Shown here: one piece after another, positions 54,419 to 63,704 of the stretch | Layout of the letters: the number at the start of each line of letters is the position of its first letter | How positions within the stretch are numbered: the first letter of the stretch is position 1 | DNA from: Streptomyces sp. NWU339 | GTDB lineage: Bacteria; Actinomycetota; Actinomycetes; Streptomycetales; Streptomycetaceae | Direction of reading: 5' to 3' | DNA length: 64,000 bases | Assembly (NCBI RefSeq): GCF_003143855.1 | Contig: NZ_QFRK01000007.1 | Coordinates: forward strand, 51,194 to 115,193 | The notes under the pieces: model-generated | Told to the model about the DNA's origin: nothing | The model's database searches: none | Seen by the model: the letters and a program-made list of their open reading frames with translations, nothing else | Translations under genes and position numbers: made by a program

Positions 54419-54606
54419 GGCGACGCTTCACCGGGCCGCACACCGGCCGTCCCCACTCAGCGGGCACGGCCCTGAAACGCCCGGCGTCACGGCGCAGTCC
54501 GCCGCCGACGCCGTACAGAACCATCCCGCGCCGGATTCAGACCGGCCGCTCCCACGCCCCTGTCGTCCGTGACCGGCGTGCACGGACGCCGAGAGAGGAA
54601 TCACCC

Positions 54607-55266
54607 ATGACATTTCTCCGGCGACCGGCCCGGACGGCCGCGGCCCTGCTGACCGCGGCCCTGCTGACCGCGGGCCTGCTCATGGTGACGGCTGCCCCCG
54701 CCCTGGCGCATGTGCACGTGCACTCCGAGGACGAGGTGAAGCCGGGCGCGAAGGACGTGCGGATGACGTTCCACGTACCCAACGAGAAGGACGACGCGCG
54801 CACCGTCGGTGTGTGGATCGAGGCACCGAAGGGCGTGCGGGGGATGCGCGCGGAGCAGGTGAAGGGGTGGACCGCGCGGCAGCAGGCACCCGACGGCGGA
54901 AGCGGCACCGTCGGCTGGTCCGGCGGCGCGATCAGCGGCGAGGACGGGGCCGACTTCGTCGTGCACATCGACCGCGTCCCCACCGGCGTGGACGCGCTGA
55001 CCTTCGTCGCCAAGCAGCGGTACGACGACGGCGAGGTCGTCTCCTGGGACCAGCCGGCAGAAGAGGGCAAGCCCGAACCGGAGCACCCCGCACCGGTGTT
55101 GAGTCTCACCGGAGCGTCCCACACGGAGTCGGCGCCCCGTTCCGGGGAGAGCCCGAAACTCGCGCGGACGGCGGCGGTCGTCTGCGGTGCGGTGGTCCTC
55201 CTGGCGGCCGCGGCGCTGCCGGCGCTGCGCTCCACGGCGCGACGCCGGAAAGCCGTGTCCCGCTGA
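54607..55266 (+). CDS. YcnI/DUF1775 copper-associated membrane protein
   Basis: A 219-aa exported protein of the YcnI family. Seen: a signal peptide ending APALA, a mature N-terminus rich in His (HVHVHSED), a DUF1775 domain (VRMTFHVPNEKDD, TVGVWIEAPKGV) and a single C-terminal transmembrane helix (about 190-210) with a basic tail, so it is anchored with its domain outside. Family knowledge: the N-terminal His binds copper, and the protein is thought to be a metallochaperone for the CopC/CopD system encoded just upstream. GAGAGGAA precedes the ATG. Confidence 0.92.
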   Translation: MTFLRRPARTAAALLTAALLTAGLLMVTAAPALAHVHVHSEDEVKPGAKDVRMTFHVPNEKDDARTVGVWIEAPKGVRGMRAEQVKGWTARQQAPDGGSGTVGWSGGAISGEDGADFVVHIDRVPTGVDALTFVAKQRYDDGEVVSWDQPAEEGKPEPEHPAPVLSLTGASHTESAPRSGESPKLARTAAVVCGAVVLLAAAALPALRSTARRRKAVSR

Positions 55267-55289
55267 GCCGTTCCCCCTACGCGGCCGCA

Positions 55290-55465
55290 GCGCACGCACC
55301 CGCGCGGCCACCTCCTCCCGGACCGGGTCCGCGAGGTCGACGCACGCGCCGGCCGGACTCTCCCCGACGTCCGGCCGGGCGAGGAGCAGCAGATCGGCGG
55401 CCAGGTGCTGCAGACGCACGACCCGAGGAACACCGGAGAACCCGGCCCGCGCGTCGGGCTCAGCC
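55290..55465 (-). pseudogene. Sensor histidine kinase fragment
   Basis: A minus-strand segment encodes FSGVPRVVRLQHLAADLLLL followed by ARPDVGESPAG and VDLADPVREEVAARVRA, which resembles the end of the dimerisation helices and the linker of an OmpR-partner histidine kinase. No N-terminal transmembrane part, phospho-His motif or ATPase domain is present in frame. The rest of the 302-bp gap between flanking genes shows nothing further. Confidence 0.45.
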
Positions 55466-55568
55466 GCACCCACCCAGCCACGAGAGACCACGGCCGCGGG
55501 TCGGTCCGCAGGAAACTCACGGTGAGGCGCTTCTCGACCACCGTCTGCGCGTGGACGGCGCGGCGGGC

Positions 55569-55937
55569 CTAACCGCGGCAGTGCCGGTCGAATGCCTGGC
55601 GGAACGCAAAGTTGTACCCGGACCTGTATCCGTCGCGGTAGCCGCGTCGGTAGTCACGGTTGCCGTGACGGGCCCGGTCGTCGTAGCTGTCGCGGTAGTC
55701 GCAGTCGCGACCGTCCCTGCGCCCGTCGCGGAGCCCGTCGCGGAGTCCGTCGCGGACGCCGCGCCGGTAGTCGGCGATCGAGGTGGGCGCCAGAGTCCGG
55801 CCGGCCTCCGGTGCCGCTGCGGTTGCGGTCTGGGGAACGGCGGCGGAGGCCTGCGAGGCCGCGGCTGACGGGATCGCGAAGGCGGTCGCGAAGACGAGCG
55901 GACTCACGAGCGAGACCGCAATCCTCTGTGCACGCAT
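55569..55937 (-). CDS. Small secreted Arg/Asp/Tyr-rich repeat protein
   Basis: A 122-aa protein of unknown function. Seen: a signal peptide (about 1-33, ending SAAASQASA), an Ala-rich linker, then a repetitive charged region with RDGLRDGLRDGRRDG followed by YRRGYRDGYRSGYN. Two cysteines lie in the mature part. The start is well supported by AAAGGAG 6-7 bases upstream on the minus strand. A perfect 7-bp hairpin lies in the 5' leader. Repeats of the type RDG/YRxGY occur in small envelope or spore-surface proteins; the function here is unknown. Confidence 0.8.
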   Translation of the reverse strand: MRAQRIAVSLVSPLVFATAFAIPSAAASQASAAVPQTATAAAPEAGRTLAPTSIADYRRGVRDGLRDGLRDGRRDGRDCDYRDSYDDRARHGNRDYRRGYRDGYRSGYNFAFRQAFDRHCRG

Positions 55938-55959
55938 GACGATCTCCTTTCCGGCAGTG

Positions 55960-55976
55960 AGGCTTCGGGGAAGCCT
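55960..55976 (-). promoter_or_regulatory. Leader hairpin of the small secreted protein
   Basis: AGGCTTC and GAAGCCT pair perfectly around three bases, about 22 bases upstream of the start codon on the minus strand. It may influence translation. Confidence 0.4.
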
Positions 55977-55979
55977 GAC

Positions 55980-56680
55980 TGCACTACCAAGGCGATGGGG
56001 TAAACAGGGTGTTTGCTGCAGACGACGCTGCGCGAAGGGGGAAGGTGCCGCGTACCGGTGGTCGCCTCGCGTTGTGCCCTCGGCCTCTGCGCAAGAGCGG
56101 AGGTCGCCGCTGACGCGGCCTTCAATCCTTGGTACCCCATATCCGCTTGTCTGTCCTGTTTTCGGTAACGCGTTTGGGAGCCACTCGGCCCGCGCGCGTG
56201 TGGAGTGAGATCTGCCGGTTCGGTGTCAGCGATGGGGTGTCGGTCGGGGGCGTTGTCACGTTGGTGAGCGCGTGGGTGTCTGACGGTGTGTTGGGATGTG
56301 ACGGGGCCGGGTTCCGGGCCGGTGCTCAGCCCTGGGTGGGCAGGCCGATGTTCTTGGTGATGTGGTCACAGAGGGGGAACCGGGTGGTCGTCTCGAGGCG
56401 GTGTTCGGCGGCGGTCATCAGGTGACGGCGGGGCCGGAAGTGGGGTGAGGAGCCCTTCCCGGTGCATCCGGGCCGTCGCCGCACACCGCACCCGCCTGCT
56501 CACACCCCTCCCACCGGCAGGAGAGGCCGATCCGCCCCCGGCCGGGGAAACCGTCGAGGACACTGCCGCTGAAACGCGGGCCGGGCGTCACGCCCGAAGG
56601 CTGTTCCAGGCCGTGCACCCCCTCACCGACACCAGCCGGAGCCACGGCCCGGTGGCGCGAGACCGGGCCCGGACCGGCGC
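55980..56680. other. Region without a recognised gene
   Basis: The part next to 55980 should hold the promoter of the minus-strand secreted protein. The rest has no open frame with convincing family features. Around 56310-56425 a short minus-strand frame ends in LCDHITKNIGLPTQG, which may be the tail of a lost gene but was not identified. Confidence 0.3.
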
Positions 56681-57300
56681 AGGGTGCGCCGGTACGCCCT
56701 GGCCCGCCCCCGGCAAGGGACGCGCCGCCCGCCGTGCCGACCCCCCACTTGGGATCCCTGCCCCGACCACCCGGAACCACGCTGGGACGAAGGCCGGCAC
56801 AGCGCGAAGATCCTCCACGGAGAACTCCGGGCCAAGGACTGCCTCGGGCACCACCGGCGCGTGAAAACGGCCGTGCCCCCTGTGCCGGGGCTCCCCCCGG
56901 ATGAACCACGCGTACCCGCCCTCTTCGTGTGAGGCCGCCCGCTGGACCCCCCGCCCGGACCGCCGCAGCCCCCCGCAGCCCCCCGCCGGTCACCGCCTGC
57001 ACCGGCTCTGGGCCCACTGCCCGGGGGTGAGGCGCACCCATGACCTGGCCCGCCGATTCGCCGCCATGTTCGACAACCGAGATGCCACATCCCGGCCGGC
57101 CTGGCTCGACGAACCCACCGTCGGCCAACCGGCGCCACTGGCCGGTATCACCGGAGTCCTGCGGGAAGACCGGCACGCTGTCGCCCAGAAGATCACCACC
57201 GCCTACAACTCCGGCGTCGACGAAAGCCGCATCACGGACGTCAAGCCGCGAGAGCGCCTGAGGGCAGACCGGGCCGACGTTCCGCGGAATGGGGGCGCGG
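56680..57300 (+). pseudogene. ISL3-family transposase remnant
   Basis: Two plus-strand frames carry pieces typical of the C-terminal half of Streptomyces ISL3-like transposases. The first has RWDEGRHSAKILHGELRAK and LGHHRRVKTAV (about 56770-56880); after a frame break the second has GHRLHRLWAHCPG, RTHDLARRFAAMFDNRDA and ITTAYNSGVDESRITDVK (about 56980-57250). The N-terminal half and the last segment are missing, and the frame is broken near 56930. Confidence 0.75.
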
Positions 57301-57437
57301 CCGGAACGACGCCGAGCGCCTGCTGGGCTTCCTGGGCTTTGGTGTGGCCGTAGGCGTCCCGCGACGCCGGAACCGGCTCGGTCCTGGAGGCCCTGTGCGA
57401 CACCCTCGCTCCGTCGTGGCCGAGCGGACCGCGCGGC

Positions 57438-59432
57438 TCATGCGGTGTGGATCTCCAAGGCGGTACGCACGGCGGACTCCACGGCTCCCTCGATCCAGGC
57501 AGGTTTGACGGACGTGTGGTCCCCGGCGAAGTGCAACGGCCCTTCGCGCACGGGGATGGCGGGCAGCAGCTCCGTGTGCTGCCCGGGCAGGAGCACGGAC
57601 GCCTCCCCGTAGGCGTAGGGGTCGCGCAGCCAGCTCTGTGTGCGGCCCGCGCCGGTGTAGAAGACCTCGATGCGCTGGCCGTAGACCTGCTGGAGGCCGC
57701 ACAGAGCGTGCGGGTACCGTGCGTCGTCGTCCAGGGAGTCCCAGTGCAGAGCGTCGTCCGCCCAGCTGTAGGAGGCCAGGACCACACCCCCCGCGCTGCC
57801 CGGAACTGGATGGGACGGGTGGAACATGAACCGGTTGGCGTTGTCCGACACCGAGCCGCCGCCCACGACGTCGACCGCCTCCGGCTGGTCGCGCGCGACC
57901 GCGCGGTTGGCGGCGTAGTGGGTGCGTTGACCCGCTGTGACGTGCCCGGCGGGCACGGAGGGGTGGACGCCGAGCAGGCTGCCGTCCGCGGCGGCGCGAC
58001 CGGTGCGGTAGGCGTCGTACAGACCCGGGTCGACGGTGCGCAACTCCCGTTTCCAGTCGGCCTCGTCGAACTCCCACCAACGACGGCTGAACTCCAGCAG
58101 TACCTTGGTCGCGCTGTCGTAGTGCAGTTCGCAGACCGCCCGGCGCTTGCCGTACGACATGGGCGGGTCGACCTGCACGTGACGCAGTCCGGAGAACGGC
58201 ACCGTGACCACGGCGACGTCCGCGGTGAACTGCTCGCGTACGACGGGACCGCCGCGGCCCTCCGACACGGTGTCCACCCACACGTGCGGACCTTTGCTCC
58301 GGACGTGCCCGGTGTCCGGTGAAGGACGGTCCGGGTGGTGGTACTCGATGCGTGTGACACGGCGGTCGAACCGCACGTCCTTGCGCACGCGTTCCAGCAG
58401 GGCATCCGGCAGGACGGCCGTGCCGCCCTCCAACTCGTAGAAGGGCGTGTCGGGGCTGATGAGGGAGGAGCCGATGAAGCTGTGGATGAAGGACAGGGGG
58501 AGTCGGGAGGTGAGGTTCTCCAGGGTGCCGATCAGATCGATGGTCCGCTCGTCGAGGCCGGCGTGCTCGGTCAGGAAGCGGAACATCGACCAGTCGCCGA
58601 ACCGCTGCACCACACGGGCCCAGCCCCGCAGCCGCTCGGGGAGAGGCTTCTCGACGCGCTTGCCGGCACGGTCGACGAAACTGAACTCGTCGCGCACCGG
58701 ATCCAGCGCGGAGCGCAGGATGGTGGCGGCGGGGGTGTCCCAGTGGGTCCGGGGGACGCCGAACGACCGGTTCACGCGCCGGGGCGCGCGGGCGTAGTCG
58801 GCGCGCCGCACGCGGATGCCGTTGACGTGGATCCAGGTGCGGTGGGCGGGACGTCCCTCGCTGTCGACGTCGGCATAGTGGAAACGCCGCTTCTTCAGGC
58901 CGAACTGGTCGATCAGCTCCATCACCAGGGGATGGCTGCCCGGAATGCGCATCGCACCCGCTTCGGCGTACTGGCGGGGATCGGCGAAGGGCTGCTCGGC
59001 GCGTTCGTGGCCACCGCTCCGGAAGGTCTTGATGCGCCCGCCCGCCCGGTTGCCGTTGGCCTCCAGCACCGTCACCCGGTGACCTGCCCTCTTCAGCAGC
59101 CAAGCGGCCACGAGACCGGCCGGGCCGGCGCCGATGACCAGGACGTTCCTGGGCCGTGTCCGTCGCTGAGCCGGCAGTCCCTTCTGGAGGACGCTCTGGT
59201 AACGCGGGACGAGGGGGCGGTCGCCGGGGTCCAGGACGAGGAGTGCGCGAGCGACGGCCAGGCATCGGTCGAAGTCGGTGCCACGGTTGTCGCCCGGGGC
59301 GGCCGGCGCGGGCAGAGCCGCGGCGACACCGCCGGTCAGGGCTGTGGCCACCGGGGCCGTGCCCGCCACCGCCGCGAAGCTCCTCCGCGACAAACCGCCA
59401 TCTGAACGCACCACCGCGTGATCTTCAGTCAT
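57438..59432 (-). CDS. Secreted flavin amine oxidase (L-amino-acid oxidase-like)
   Basis: A 664-aa FAD-dependent oxidase. Seen: a probable Tat signal with [11 protein letters not shown] at the N-terminus, an FAD-binding dinucleotide motif [17 protein letters not shown] followed by [13 protein letters not shown], and a C-terminal FAD contact region with [20 protein letters not shown]. Size and export signal fit the L-glutamate oxidase/L-amino-acid oxidase group of Streptomyces, which deaminate amino acids outside the cell and release H2O2 and ammonia. The substrate is not fixed by what I can see. The gene stands alone, divergent from the channel gene and downstream of IS debris. Confidence 0.88.
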   Translation of the reverse strand: MTEDHAVVRSDGGLSRRSFAAVAGTAPVATALTGGVAAALPAPAAPGDNRGTDFDRCLAVARALLVLDPGDRPLVPRYQSVLQKGLPAQRRTRPRNVLVIGAGPAGLVAAWLLKRAGHRVTVLEANGNRAGGRIKTFRSGGHERAEQPFADPRQYAEAGAMRIPGSHPLVMELIDQFGLKKRRFHYADVDSEGRPAHRTWIHVNGIRVRRADYARAPRRVNRSFGVPRTHWDTPAATILRSALDPVRDEFSFVDRAGKRVEKPLPERLRGWARVVQRFGDWSMFRFLTEHAGLDERTIDLIGTLENLTSRLPLSFIHSFIGSSLISPDTPFYELEGGTAVLPDALLERVRKDVRFDRRVTRIEYHHPDRPSPDTGHVRSKGPHVWVDTVSEGRGGPVVREQFTADVAVVTVPFSGLRHVQVDPPMSYGKRRAVCELHYDSATKVLLEFSRRWWEFDEADWKRELRTVDPGLYDAYRTGRAAADGSLLGVHPSVPAGHVTAGQRTHYAANRAVARDQPEAVDVVGGGSVSDNANRFMFHPSHPVPGSAGGVVLASYSWADDALHWDSLDDDARYPHALCGLQQVYGQRIEVFYTGAGRTQSWLRDPYAYGEASVLLPGQHTELLPAIPVREGPLHFAGDHTSVKPAWIEGAVESAVRTALEIHTA

Positions 59433-59721
59433 GGCGGCTTTTGTGCCGATAACCGCGACCGGGCGCCCGCCCTTCGCTCCGGCGTTGACCCGAAGGAGCT
59501 AAGCGGCGGCAAACCTTGACGTCACAGCGGGTCTGTCGACGTGAACGGCTCGGGAAACCCGATGGGAGGAACGCTGCGCGAAGTCCGTCTGCCGCGGCGA
59601 GCGATCCCCCACACTGCGACGTGCGGATCCACATCCGTGCTCTCCGGCGGGCCTGCGCGGCGCACCGCGTACGCGGCTCCGACGCGGTCTTGCGAGAGTG
59701 CGAGGCGATGGAGGGGGAAGG

Positions 59722-61620
59722 GTGGGGCAGCGGCGCACTCCGTTCGGTGACAGAGCCCGTTACTGGTTCGACAGCACGCTGGCCCGCGGTGCCGCCGTTC
59801 TCGTCGGCTGGATGGCGCTGCTGTGCCTGGCCGTCGTCGTCCCGGCCAGTGCGGTGCTGGTGTGGACCGACCCTGACGTGCCGGCGTCCCTGACGGACCG
59901 GCTGGCGGAGGTATGGAACCTCACCGGGGAGACACTGCGGCTGGGCGGTGCGACGGGTACGCCGCTGCGGGTGATGACGTCGGTGCTGCTCGCACTGGTC
60001 ACTCTGCTGTACGTCTCGACGCTCGTCGGTCTGATCACTACGGCGCTCACGGAGCGGCTCACCGCGTTGCGCCGGGGCCGTTCCACCGTGCTCGAACAGG
60101 GGCACGCCGTAGTCCTGGGGTGGTCGGAGCAGGTCTTCACGGTGGTGAGCGAGCTGGTGGCCGCCAACGCCAACCAGCGGCGCGCCGCGGTGGCGGTGCT
60201 GGCCGACCGGGACAAGACCCTCATGGAGGAGGCTCTGAGCACGAAGGTGGGCTCTGCCGGCCGTACGCGGCTGATCTGCCGCAGCGGCCCCACCACCGAC
60301 CCGGCCGTGCTCCCCCTGACGAGCCCGGCCACGGCCGGTGTCGTGTTGATCCTGCCGCACGACGAGCCCGACGCCGATGCCGAGGTGGTCAAGACACTGC
60401 TGGCGCTCAGGGCGGCCCTGGCCGGGGAGAGGAGCCTCCCGCCCGTCGTCGCCGCCGTCCGGGACGACCGTTACCGCCTGGCCGCCTGTCTCGCCGCCGG
60501 ACCGGGCGGCATCGTCCTGGAGAGTGACACCGTCACCGCCCGGCTGATCGTCCAGGCCGCCCGCCGCCCCGGGCTCTCCCTCGTTCACCAGGAACTCCTC
60601 GACTTCGCCGGCGACGAGTTCTACCTGATCACCGAGCCGACCCTGACCGGCCGCCCGTTCGGCGACGCGCTGCTGTCCTACTCGACGTCGAGCGTCGTCG
60701 GGATGGTGCGAGGAGACACCCCCCTGCTCAATCCGCCGCCGGAGACGCCCATCGCTCCGGACGACCTGCTCGTCGTCATCTCCCGTGACGACGACACGGC
60801 CTGGCTGGACGACTGTGCGGAGTTGGTCGAGGAGGCGGCGATGGCATCCGGCCCGTCGACGCCCACGCGAGCGGAGCGGGTTCTCCTGTTGGGCTGGAAT
60901 CGTCGAGCACCGCTCATAATCGACCAGCTGCGACGCCGCGCCCGGCCCGGATCAGCCGTCGACGTGGTGGCGGACCAGGGTGAAGCGACAGCCCGGCAGG
61001 TGAACGAGGCCGACGCGAACAGCGGTACCGGTCTGAGCCTGACACTGCACCACGGGGACGTCACCCGTCCCGAGACCCTGCGACGTCTGGACGTCTACTC
61101 CTACGACAGCGTGATCGTGCTCGGCCGGGACCCGGTTCCCGGACAGTCGCCGGACGACCCCGACAACCGCACGCTCGTCACCCTCCTGCTGCTGCGCCAA
61201 CTGGAGGAAGCCACCGGGCGCGAACTGCCGGTCGTCACCGAACTGATCGACGACCGGAACCGGGCGCTGGCCCCCATCGGCCCCGGAGCCGACGTGATCA
61301 TCAGCGGCAAGCTCATCGGCCTGCTCATGGCGCAGATCTCCCAGAACCGGCACCTGGCAGCGGTGTTCGAGGAGCTGTTCTCCGCAGACGGAACCGGGGT
61401 CCGCCTGCGGCCGGCCACCGACTACGTACTGCCCGGGCGTGAGACGTCCTTCACCACAGTAGTGGCCGCGGCACGTCGTCGCGGCGACTGTGCCATCGGC
61501 TACCGAAGCCACGCCGACTCGTCGACGAGCCCCGGCTACGGGGTGCGGATCAATCCGCCCAAATGCGAGCGGCGCCGCTGGACGGTCGAGGACGAAGTGG
61601 TCGTCATCGGCAGGGACTGA
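59722..61620 (+). CDS. CASTOR/POLLUX-like ion channel with two RCK domains
   Basis: A 632-aa membrane protein. Seen: transmembrane segments at about 23-48 and 86-110, a conserved LYVSTLVGLITTALTERL segment leading into a first nucleotide-binding RCK/TrkA-N-like domain (HAVVLGWSEQVFTVVSEL), and a second one starting at VLLLGWNRRAPLIIDQL. This layout matches bacterial relatives of plant CASTOR/POLLUX (DMI1) channels. Ion selectivity is not clear, as no TVGYG filter is visible. GTG 59722 is chosen because GGAGGGGGAAGG precedes it; a GTG at 59698 in frame would add eight residues. The 289-bp divergent gap from the oxidase gene should hold both promoters. Confidence 0.88.
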   Translation: MGQRRTPFGDRARYWFDSTLARGAAVLVGWMALLCLAVVVPASAVLVWTDPDVPASLTDRLAEVWNLTGETLRLGGATGTPLRVMTSVLLALVTLLYVSTLVGLITTALTERLTALRRGRSTVLEQGHAVVLGWSEQVFTVVSELVAANANQRRAAVAVLADRDKTLMEEALSTKVGSAGRTRLICRSGPTTDPAVLPLTSPATAGVVLILPHDEPDADAEVVKTLLALRAALAGERSLPPVVAAVRDDRYRLAACLAAGPGGIVLESDTVTARLIVQAARRPGLSLVHQELLDFAGDEFYLITEPTLTGRPFGDALLSYSTSSVVGMVRGDTPLLNPPPETPIAPDDLLVVISRDDDTAWLDDCAELVEEAAMASGPSTPTRAERVLLLGWNRRAPLIIDQLRRRARPGSAVDVVADQGEATARQVNEADANSGTGLSLTLHHGDVTRPETLRRLDVYSYDSVIVLGRDPVPGQSPDDPDNRTLVTLLLLRQLEEATGRELPVVTELIDDRNRALAPIGPGADVIISGKLIGLLMAQISQNRHLAAVFEELFSADGTGVRLRPATDYVLPGRETSFTTVVAAARRRGDCAIGYRSHADSSTSPGYGVRINPPKCERRRWTVEDEVVVIGRD

Positions 61621-61629
61621 CGGACGGCT

Positions 61630-62464
61630 GCACCTCGAGCGGAGCCACCACCCACAGCTACGACAGCGCCGACCGGCTCCTCGACTCCGGGTACACGTAC
61701 GATGCCTTCGGCCGCACCACCGTCCTGCCGGGCAGCACCATCGGCTACTACACCGACGACCTCGTCCACCGGCAGACCGCCAACGGTAAGCGCCAGACCT
61801 GGCAACTCGACGCGACCGTGCGACTGCGGTCCTGGACGGTCGAGACCGGCAGCGGCACCACATGGACGAAGACCGCGTCCAAGGTCAACCACTACGGTGA
61901 CGACGGCGACAGCCCTCGGTGGAGCACCGAGGACACCACCACGGGCGAACTGACGCGCCATGTGACATCGGCGGCGGGTGACTTCACCGCCACAGCGCCG
62001 ATGCCTACGAGTACGGGAACGGCGATCCGGTCAACCAGTATGATCTCGACGGTCGGATCTCGAAGAAGGCGAAGAAGAAGGCCATCGAGGCCAAGGCGTG
62101 CATGAGCCTCGGTTACCGGAACTGTGTCGTCGCCTCCACGATTTCCGTGATGGCGCTGCGCATGACAGGCAGGGGTCGCAGGAACAACGCGATCCGGCAT
62201 TTCCTGTGGCAGGCGAGCCTCACCTTCCTGTACGGCGCGAGGGCGGCCAAGCGCCTTGGCGACGCACACGAGTGGGGAGAGGAGTGCCCGCGCAGGGGGC
62301 GCTGCGACACGAGGACCGACCAGTTCAACAGCCGTCAGGCGCGTGCTTTCGCCTCCAGCAGCTGGAACAGGAGGGAGATGACACGCTTCCACGGAAGGGG
62401 CCAACTCCTCGGCCACCTCTACAACGTGGGCGACTGGCTCTACCGGAGGGGGTATCTCGAGTGA
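61630..62464 (+). pseudogene. RHS/YD-repeat protein remnant
   Basis: Plus-strand fragments of an RHS/YD-repeat polymorphic-toxin protein. The first frame (to about 61990) has THSYDSADRLLDSGYTYDAFG and GELTRHVTSAAGDF, typical of YD repeats. A second frame takes over near 62000 with YEYGNGDPVNQYDLDG, the hallmark that closes the RHS core. The conserved stretch normally lying between these points is missing, so an internal deletion with a frame change is likely. The first part follows the channel gene directly and lacks the thousands of bases of N-terminal sequence such proteins have. Confidence 0.8.
62003..62464 (+). other. RHS C-terminal tip, possible toxin domain
   Basis: After the GNGDPVNQYDLDG core end, the frame stays open for about 140 residues to the stop at 62464. 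It contains RRNNAIRHFLWQASLTFLYG, RLGDAHEWGEE and DTRTDQFNSRQARAFA. His, Trp, Asp and Gln residues in this arrangement resemble the DUF6973-type domain seen at the ends of bacterial secreted proteins. I cannot name an activity. The next gene overlaps its stop codon. Confidence 0.55.
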
Positions 62465-63030
62465 CGACAAGTGAGGTCCGGGAAGACGTGTCGAAAGGCG
62501 GGCGCGCCCCCACGAAGCCACGGGTGCCGTTCGTGTCCCTCATCGTGTCCGTCGTGGCGGTTCTGTGTGCTGGGGAACTCGGGGCGGCTTACTTTCTCGG
62601 GGGTGGCCTGTTCCTGGACGGAGCGGGGGCCGGCTGCGAGGAGAGCGGCAAGCGCATGGCGCAGGTCTCCTCGGCGTCCGTCGTCCCGCCGCCGCCCGTC
62701 GGCGCCACCCTTCTCGAGGGACATGAGGAGGCCGGCAGCGAGTGCATGGAGGACAGTGGTGCGCCGTGGCTCGCCGTCGACCGCTACTACCGGTTCACCG
62801 GTGACCGGGAAGCCGTCGTCATCCATTACCGGCAGGTGGCGGAGAAGAGCGGCTGGACTCCGAGCGGTCCGGAATCCGCTGACGCGAGTGCACCGGAGGC
62901 ACCCTCCGATGTCTGCTTCGACAAGGATCTGGCGGACGCGCCGGCTCTTCTTCGGCTGCACTTCGAGTCGACGCGGACCTTCCTGATGAGCGTCGAGTCC
63001 TCCTTGGACGGAGAACCGATGGAATGCTGA
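62461..63030 (+). CDS. Single-pass membrane protein, possible immunity partner of the RHS tip
   Basis: A 189-aa protein with no recognised family. Seen: a cytoplasmic N-terminus of about 20 residues, one transmembrane helix (about 23-47), then an extracytoplasmic domain of about 140 residues with four cysteines, including a C-terminal Cys as the last residue. The GTG start overlaps the TGA of the RHS tip (GTGA), so translation is coupled. Position after an RHS tip is where immunity genes are normally found, and this is the only basis for the proposed role. A 14-bp hairpin follows. Confidence 0.7.
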   Translation: MTTSEVREDVSKGGRAPTKPRVPFVSLIVSVVAVLCAGELGAAYFLGGGLFLDGAGAGCEESGKRMAQVSSASVVPPPPVGATLLEGHEEAGSECMEDSGAPWLAVDRYYRFTGDREAVVIHYRQVAEKSGWTPSGPESADASAPEAPSDVCFDKDLADAPALLRLHFESTRTFLMSVESSLDGEPMEC

Positions 63031-63043
63031 CGCGTCGTTGACG

Positions 63044-63090
63044 ACAGTCCGGCCCCGTGACACGCACGCGCGGGACCGGGGCCGGACTGT
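63044..63090 (+). terminator. 14-bp perfect hairpin
   Basis: ACAGTCCGGCCCCG and CGGGGCCGGACTGT pair perfectly around a 19-nt loop, 14 bp after the stop codon of the membrane protein. Confidence 0.7.
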
Positions 63091-63225
63091 TGCCCGCGCC
63101 GTGCGGAGAGGGCGTACCTCCCGGGAGCGGTCTCCGCGGGTTTGCTTCATCACTGTCGGCCCGGGCGATCGGTTGGTCGACCGGGTCATGTCCCGCGACG
63201 TGGTGTAGGTGACCACCCGGTCGTG

Positions 63226-63420
63226 CCGGGCAGGAGGGGGGTGCTGTCCGGAAAGAGGCTGTCCATGCTCTCGATGGACAGGTAGCGGCCGGGGGGAAGG
63301 CATTCCACGCGTCATGGAGTTCGACGAGGAAGGCGGTAGCGAGCCGGTCGACGGCACCGGTGTTCGGGAAGACCTGGACGCCGCACTGAACCGCTCCGGG
63401 GCTGATGGAGGTTCGGCCAG
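63226..63420 (-). pseudogene. IS256-like transposase C-terminal remnant
   Basis: On the minus strand, VFPNTGAVDRLATAFLVELH and DAWNAFPP, then after a frame change at a run of C the segment GRYLSIESMDSLFPDS, resemble the last 45 residues of Streptomyces IS256-type transposases. Nothing else of the element was found. Confidence 0.45.
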
Positions 63421-63559
63421 GCCCCGGCCCGTGCTCTGCTGCTGGGTCACCAGGGCGCGGCATGCCTCACCCGCGGCCAGGCCCGCCCGGGTCTTCACCT
63501 GCTGGTTCCACCGCACGTGGTCCGACCGGACGTACGTCGCCGATGGCCCCGGTGCTCGC

Positions 63560-63704
63560 GGCCCTTCGTACGGCCGCCGCGCGGGTTGGGCCCGATTAGG
63601 CATCCACGGCCTGACCTGACCCTATGAGGGCCGGGCCCCCTTCCCTGCTCAGCCCGGCGGTACCTACTGTCCGGGTATGTACGGGCTCGGGAAGGAGGCC
63701 CTCA
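63560..63704 (+). other. Left non-coding end of the IS110 element, candidate bridge-RNA region
   Basis: A non-coding stretch directly before the IS110 transposase start. Family knowledge: IS110-group elements carry a structured guide (bridge) RNA in a non-coding end next to the recombinase gene. I can see short GC-rich pairings such as GGGCCGGGCCC near 63627 but cannot define the element boundary or RNA by eye. Confidence 0.25.

Noticed and set aside
56129..56425. Plus-strand 98-residue frame
   Set aside because: It has no ribosome site, no family features and irregular codon use. Treated as non-coding.
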